A stretch of 17,362 nt of DNA from Pavlovales sp. CCMP2436 (taxonomy: Eukaryota; Haptophyta; Pavlovophyceae; Pavlovales): the NCBI GenBank assembly GCA_026770615.1, contig MU631631.1:59479-76840 (forward strand). The letters are read 5' to 3'. The position numbers were made by a program, and so were the translations under genes. The notes under the pieces were generated by a model, which worked only from the letters and a program-made list of their open reading frames with translations, was not told the DNA's origin and did not search any database. Of the stretch, positions 13,214 to 17,362 are shown one piece after another; positions within the stretch are counted from its first letter, which is position 1, and every line of letters starts with the position of its first letter.

Positions 13214-16200
13214 ATGGAGGGCAAGCCGCTCGGTCTGCGCATCTCCTCTTCGCGTGGCAGCTTCGTCGAGCAGCCGGAGAGGGCGCAGTTGAAAGGGATC
13301 CAGTTCCACGGAATCATTGAACGGCAGCTCGCCGAACTCTTCTCACGCGTCGGGCTGTGGGTGGGGCGCAACCCGAGGCGCTCGATCGGATGGTCGCTGC
13401 TCGTCGCTATCGCCTTCGCCTGCCTGATCCCAGCCATGCTCACCTTTGAAGCGGACCCGATTGCCCTCTACATCCCACAGCGCTCGGCCCTCGCCAACCA
13501 GCGAAGGTACACGAACCCACGAACCCGACCCCGCAACGCCACTAGTCATAGTAAAGTGCTAGAAGATGGCGTTCTTGGCCAGGTCGACAGTGGGATGTTG
13601 AGAGATGGGGATGTGATTTAAATGGTTTTGTTCATTCGGGCCTGGGTTGGTATGCGGAGTGCAGACGGAGAAGACTTGACCCTAGCCCCACCTGCCAACC
13701 CTAACGCAAACCCCACCCCGGGCCCTAACTCCAACCGCAGGTACATAGAGGAAACCTTTGGGATTTGGGATGAGCCCGGGATCCTCATCGTGCGCCACAA
13801 GACGCCAGGCGCCTCGATCACCACGAAAGAATTCCTGCTCGACGCCATGGCTCTACACCAGCGCGTGCAGGTGAGCGGCTTCGTTGCTGCTGTGGTAGCT
13901 CTCGACCCCCCTTCCCCCTCCTCCCCTCAGTTGCCCAATCCCGATAGAAAATCGCGCATTATTATGTGTGAATCGGCAGCTACTGGTGACAATGTAAAAA
14001 TCCTTAAATACCCCCCCCCCTCCCCCACACACTCTCCTAGCCTGTCCTTCGCCTCCGTGTCAAGCGCCTTCCTGCAGCACCCCTGCAGTCTGAAATTTGC
14101 CCCCAGTGCGCTGCTCCACCATGTATTTAAAATATGACCGGAGCAGCGCACAATTTATACGTTTATAGCAAATATATTGTCACTTTATATGTTAATTTGT
14201 GTGTCTGACCAAGGAAGCCTGAATATCTCCGGTCATATTTTCTATATTATATTTTATATTTTGACGCAGGGCGTGAGCGCTATTAACACGGCGACAGGCA
14301 AGCGAGTGCGGATGGCGGACGTCTGTGCGAATCGCTTTGTGAGTTCCGCCTTTATTTATTTATTTATTTATTTATTTATATATATACGAATATTCATTTA
14401 TTATATTTAGCCGAATGTCAGTGGTCATGTCGCTGCGTGTCAAGTGATTGTTGTAACATGCTGAGGCGAGGATCTCGGATGGGCAGGGAGGAAGGCTGAT
14501 TCACGTCTACGCTTTATATATAATGTGTTCCGCTCAAGTCCTCTCATCGTCGTCGGTTCATAACGGCGTCACTTTTGCAAGTTAACCCGCCGTTCCAGCA
14601 GGTTTTCAGCTTCGCCTGTGCTGCTATTACTATGCTTGGACTCTTACTGTTCTGGCTGGCCACTTAAACACATACTATAAATACGAGCGGTACGGTTCGG
14701 GGTGTGGCGGATTTCTCCTTTGCTGCTTGGCCACCACTGAAAAAATTGGTTATGATCGCGGATGGAGGGGGCGCGGCCCAGTGGTATAGATTAAATAAGA
14801 CATGATTTAATTTTTTATTAAATTGAATAATATTGAATGCTGTCAATTTCAATGAGTAATAATACATGTGCCCCCAGGAGCTGTAGCGGCCTACCCCCAC
14901 CCAGCACCATGCACCCAGGCGTAGGAGGTCTGCGCCTTGGCATGGATAGAGGTGTCATCAAGGGAGGTACTGCGATACACGCATTGATAAACTTAATGAA
15001 ATATATACTATGATATACGTAAGTGCCACCCAGGGGTAAAGAGGGGGTTGGTTTTCAGCGTAAATCATGTGTGATTTACCCAGGAATTCAAAAACCGTTA
15101 TGCGCACTGAAAGTGGTCACCCGGGACTACGCCTGGGACTATTATTGAAAACAGAGGTTTAAGTAAAACATGAAAGTTGTATTCACAGGGTACATCACAC
15201 TTCGACGAATCGTGCAATGCCGGAAACCAACCCTCTCTACACCCCTGCGCATCGCGAGACGGCTGCTGTTTTAGGACGGTCTCCGTGTGCTCTGCAAAGA
15301 TCCCTTGATCAAGGGATCAAGGGATCGAGTGTTTCTCAACGCCCGGGTCCGGTGGAGACCTGTCAGAGGACGGACGTACTTCTAGATATTTAGACAGATA
15401 GGTTCGCCCTTTAGATCAAACCCGCTACTCCGATTAGTGGGTTTCGTCGTACGGGCGAACCTATGTACAGCAACAAAAACGCCCAGTGGGATTCGTCGAA
15501 CGGCCGAACCTATGTACACCAACAAAAACGCTTAGTGGGTTTCGTCTAAGGGCCGAACCTATGCACACCAACAAAAACGCTTAGTGGGTTTCGTCTAAGG
15601 GGCGAACCTATGCACACCAACAAAAACGCTTAGTGGGTTTCGTCTAAGGGGCGATCCTATGTACACCAACAAAATCGATTAGTGGGTTTCGTCTAAGGGG
15701 CGAACCTATGCACACCAACAAAAACGCTTTGTGGGTTTCGTCTACGAGGCGAAACTATGTCCACCAACAAAAACGCTTTGTGGGTTTCGTCTAGGGGGCA
15801 ATCCTATGTACACCAACGAAATCGATTAGTGGGTTTGGTATAAGGGGCGAAGCTATGCACAACAATGGCAGCTCCTTACCCCGCATTTTTTGTAATAATA
15901 GTTATTCTAACCACCCCGTCTTATAGCCCGAAGGCGTACGACCATGGCACGGGGAGGGTCAGCGCATCGGTCGTCTCGTGCGTTTCTTTCACTCTCCGCG
16001 TCGTCTCTCCGCCACGAACCTTACTCGTCGTCGCATCGCGAATAACGATAAAAATAACAATGATGATGATGATAATCATAGCAATACTAATAACTACAAC
16101 AGGGGCCGCTGGCAATAAGAAACCGCACCGTTGAGAAACTGAGCCTCATTTTTGTGTGCCCTATCAATAGTATTTAAAGCAAAATATAACCATTGTTTGT

Positions 16201-17222
16201 ATGTGATTTGCTAAGAAACTTAGCCTCAGTCTCAAAATCGCCCTTCTTATTGCCCGCGACCCACTGTACAACATGGGTGAACGTTGGCCACCGCAAGAGG
16301 TTGGGACCCCCGTTGGACGGACATTGCCAGTGTCCAGGACCCCCTCTGACAGACAGTGATGATGATAATCATGAGAATAATAATAAATACAAAATAGGTG
16401 ACGATGACGGGCGACTACATGTGCGCCGTACTCTCAGTTCTAGAACAGGTATGTCATGAAGAATTAGTTATTGAGGAAGAAAGCAGCTGCAGGTAGTATA
16501 TTTCGGATAGGGATTCAAGCTGGCGTCTGACTGTTCTGAATGTTGTGCTGGTCTGGGCGCCGCGTCGCCCATTGCCTGCTGCGTGCCGTAGTCAATTGCG
16601 CTGGCTTGGTATGTCATGCCCGTATGCCTTCGAGCTGCAAGTTGGCGGACGCTAAAAGAACCAAAATGAGGAAGAAAAAAGGGGACGTTTTATATATAGA
16701 AGACTACCAGGACAAAGCTTTCTCTAATATGACCAATATCAGAACATGTGCGCCGTGCTACCAATTTTAGAACAGGTGCCTTAATTGTATTAAAATGACG
16801 TTAGTTGTACTCATATTTTACAACATTATGCTAATGTTGTTATATAAAAATCTTGGAATGAGGTGCCTTAGTTATATTACGTACGCTGTGCTCTCAGTTT
16901 CAGAGCAGGCGGTGACGCTTAATTTAACAATATTAGAATGCCCCACCTTAGTTATATTATGTGCGCTATAGCTATTCATATAGATATAAATACTATCTAC
17001 AATAGTGGGGATATTCGGCGGACAAGCTTTCGTCCGATATCGACCTCGCCGGCACTCTTTTTTCTTTGTTCTTTTTCGCACGATATTAATATTAATATAG
17101 CTATTAATATAGATATAATTACTATTTACAACAGTGGGGATACTCGGCGGACAAGTTATCTTCCGATACCGACCTCGCCGGCACCCTCGCCGAGGCACAC
17201 GCACACTCCGAGATCGATTTAG
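13214..17222 (+). CDS. Patched/NPC1-like RND-family membrane protein, N-terminal exons (continues beyond window)
   Basis: Four exons are read: 13214-13506, 13741-13870, 14270-14338 and 17135-17222, all GT-AG with consistent phase (an AGG codon splits at 13506/13741). The protein has a cytosolic N-terminus, a first membrane span at about residues 57-76 (SLLVAIAFACLIPAML), then an extracytoplasmic segment. FEADPIALYIPQRSALANQR and YIEETFG are in the position where Patched-family proteins have a D-x-x-x-LY-P-x-x-S-x-A-x-x-E/R element. It continues with EFLLDAMALHQRVQ and, in exon 3, VRMADVCANRF, like the conserved cysteine region of that loop. Exon 4 begins WGYSADKLSSDTDLAG. Family members move sterols or other lipids, or act as receptors. 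The sterol-sensing domain would lie downstream. Intron 3 is about 2.8 kb and full of repeats. Exon 4 is supported by phase and acceptor but not by homology I can verify. Confidence 0.72.
14339..14532 (+). other. Start of long intron of the Patched-like gene
   Basis: After the GTGAGT donor comes a TTTA/TA repeat (about 14352-14390), then unremarkable sequence. No exon is recognised between 14339 and 17134. Confidence 0.5.
14533..14750 (+). repeat. Dispersed repeat R1, copy 2 (interrupted)
   Basis: Matches 272-390 in two pieces, 14533-14630 and about 14715-14750, separated by some 85 bases. Either this copy gained an insert or the copy at 272 lost it. Confidence 0.65.
14751..15273. other. Intronic spacer, no exon recognised
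   Basis: An AT-rich segment (14785-14860) is followed by mixed sequence. GTAAATCA-TGTG-TGATTTAC at 15060-15079 is a perfect 8-bp stem hairpin. No reading frame stands out. Confidence 0.4.
15274..15390 (+). repeat. Dispersed repeat R4, copy 2
   Basis: Matches 3121-3216 end to end, except that CCCTTGATC is expanded to about three overlapping copies at 15302-15326 (ATCAAGGG repeats). GGTGGAGACCTGTCAG and GGACGTACTTCTAGAT are shared with the foldback at 12728-12917. Confidence 0.75.
15403..15868 (+). repeat. 49-bp tandem array with inverted head
   Basis: GTGGG recurs at 15437, 15486, 15535, 15584, 15633, 15682, 15731, 15780 and 15829, a spacing of exactly 49 bases every time. Each unit has GTTTCGTCTAAGGGGCGAAC, CTATG-ACACCAACAAAA and CGCTTAGT with point differences only. 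Units at 15633 and 15780 share the CGATCCTAT/CAATCCTAT and ATCGATTAGT variants. The sequence before the array (15403-15430) is an inverted partial unit, making a hairpin with the first repeat. It lies in an intron. Confidence 0.9.
15886..16040 (+). repeat. Dispersed repeat R7, copy 2
   Basis: Matches 5592-5744 across its length; the left edge begins about 20 bases after the 49-bp array ends. Followed by AT-rich ATGATGATGATAAT repeats. Confidence 0.8.
16100..16266 (-). mobile_element. CAGGGG-type MITE, copy D, complete with target duplication
   Basis: A 167-base copy in inverse orientation: CAGGGGCCGCTGGCAATAAG on one end and CTTATTGCCCGCGACCCACTG on the other, flanked by the perfect 5-bp duplication TACAA (16095-16099 and 16267-16271). 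The internal GAGCCTCATTTTTGTGTGCCC is the complement of the core seen in other copies. This best-preserved copy defines the family ends. Confidence 0.88.
16417..16975. repeat. Diverged intronic repeats with an R6 copy
   Basis: A motif of the form ACATGTGCGCCGTACTCTCAG followed by TTCTAGAACAGG occurs at about 16417, 16744 and 16874 in diverging forms, with a partial start at about 16959; a CCTTA(G/A)TTATATTA phrase follows or precedes several of them. Between the first two lies R6 copy 2 (16508-16609, inverse) and an inverse R7 fragment (16607-16640). Confidence 0.55.
16508..16609 (-). repeat. Dispersed repeat R6, copy 2
   Basis: Reverse complement of 4700-4806 with few changes. Unlike copy 1 it is not set in a (TA)n tract. 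Confidence 0.8.
16972..17056 (+). pseudogene. Partial duplicate of Patched-like exon 4 with its acceptor
   Basis: This 85-base stretch repeats 17101-17185 at an offset of 129 bases, covering the end of the intron, the AG acceptor and the first half of the exon (WGYSADKLSSDIDLAG). After that it runs into T-rich sequence with no good donor. It looks like a broken exon copy that could act as a decoy splice acceptor. Confidence 0.7.
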
Positions 17223-17362
17223 GTGCGTTCTTTTTGGTTAACACCCCCTTCCCCCCCCTCTCCCCCCCTATCCACTCGGTCACTCCAAGATCGATTTAGG
17301 TGCGTTCTTTTTGTTAACACCCCCTTCCCCCCCCCATCCACACGCTCACTCCGAGATCGATT
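17204..17362 (+). repeat. Tandem repeat spanning the exon 4 donor
   Basis: CACTCCGAGATCGATTTAGG and the following GTGCGTTCTTTTT, GTTAACACCCCCTTCC and C tract are repeated at 17204, 17281 and 17347 (periods 77 and 66; the last is cut by the window end). Each complete copy carries the end of exon 4 and its GT donor. Confidence 0.85.

Noticed and set aside
15403..15868. CRISPR-like array
   Set aside because: The whole 49-bp unit is repeated with no unique spacers, and the genome is eukaryotic.

Overview
The window is nuclear DNA of a microbial eukaryote, most likely an alga. Its genes have GT-AG introns, GC-rich exons with mostly G/C third positions, and AT-rich intergenic DNA full of (TA)n, (CA)n and long C tracts. 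Many introns end in C-rich rather than T-rich 3' splice tracts. One reading frame (from 3946) starts with what looks like a signal peptide followed by a basic, Ser/Ala-rich stretch after an Ala-Phe junction, as in the bipartite plastid leaders of algae with secondary red plastids. That hints at a haptophyte-, stramenopile- or cryptophyte-like cell, but I cannot name the species.

Genes, left to right. (1) 2-1881: the last five exons of the ribonucleotide reductase large subunit, splice-resolved with consistent phase. (2) 3946-4314: a putative plastid-targeted N-terminus. (3) 5152-5583, minus strand: an unidentified GC3-rich frame ending in an RGG-like tail. (4) 6292-8369: a multi-exon model for a basic, NLS-rich protein with a helical middle and an acidic tail. 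It carries three in-frame TAG codons, so it is either decaying or evidence of a reassigned codon. (5) 9680-10933: a largely intact gene with two HNH-like nuclease modules, flanked by exact 22-bp inverted repeats, with a truncated relative at 8752-8868 on the other strand. (6) 13214-17222 and beyond: the 5' part of a Patched/NPC1-like RND membrane protein, with four exons visible before the window ends.

The rest is mostly short repeats. There is a CAGGGG-ended MITE family, one copy with a perfect 5-bp target duplication and one split by a second element. There is a SINE-like unit with 14-bp direct repeats inside a ribonucleotide reductase intron. Also present are a foldback element, several 100-160 bp dispersed repeats in two or three copies, and an array with exact 49-bp periodicity. 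The Patched-like gene shows partial duplication around its fourth exon on both the acceptor and donor sides.

The genes do not form an obvious pathway; this looks like an ordinary eukaryotic stretch colonised by small mobile elements. The items most worth following are the HNH gene with its inverted repeats and relic, the in-frame TAG codons, and the AGGT-containing tandem duplications beside a splice donor.
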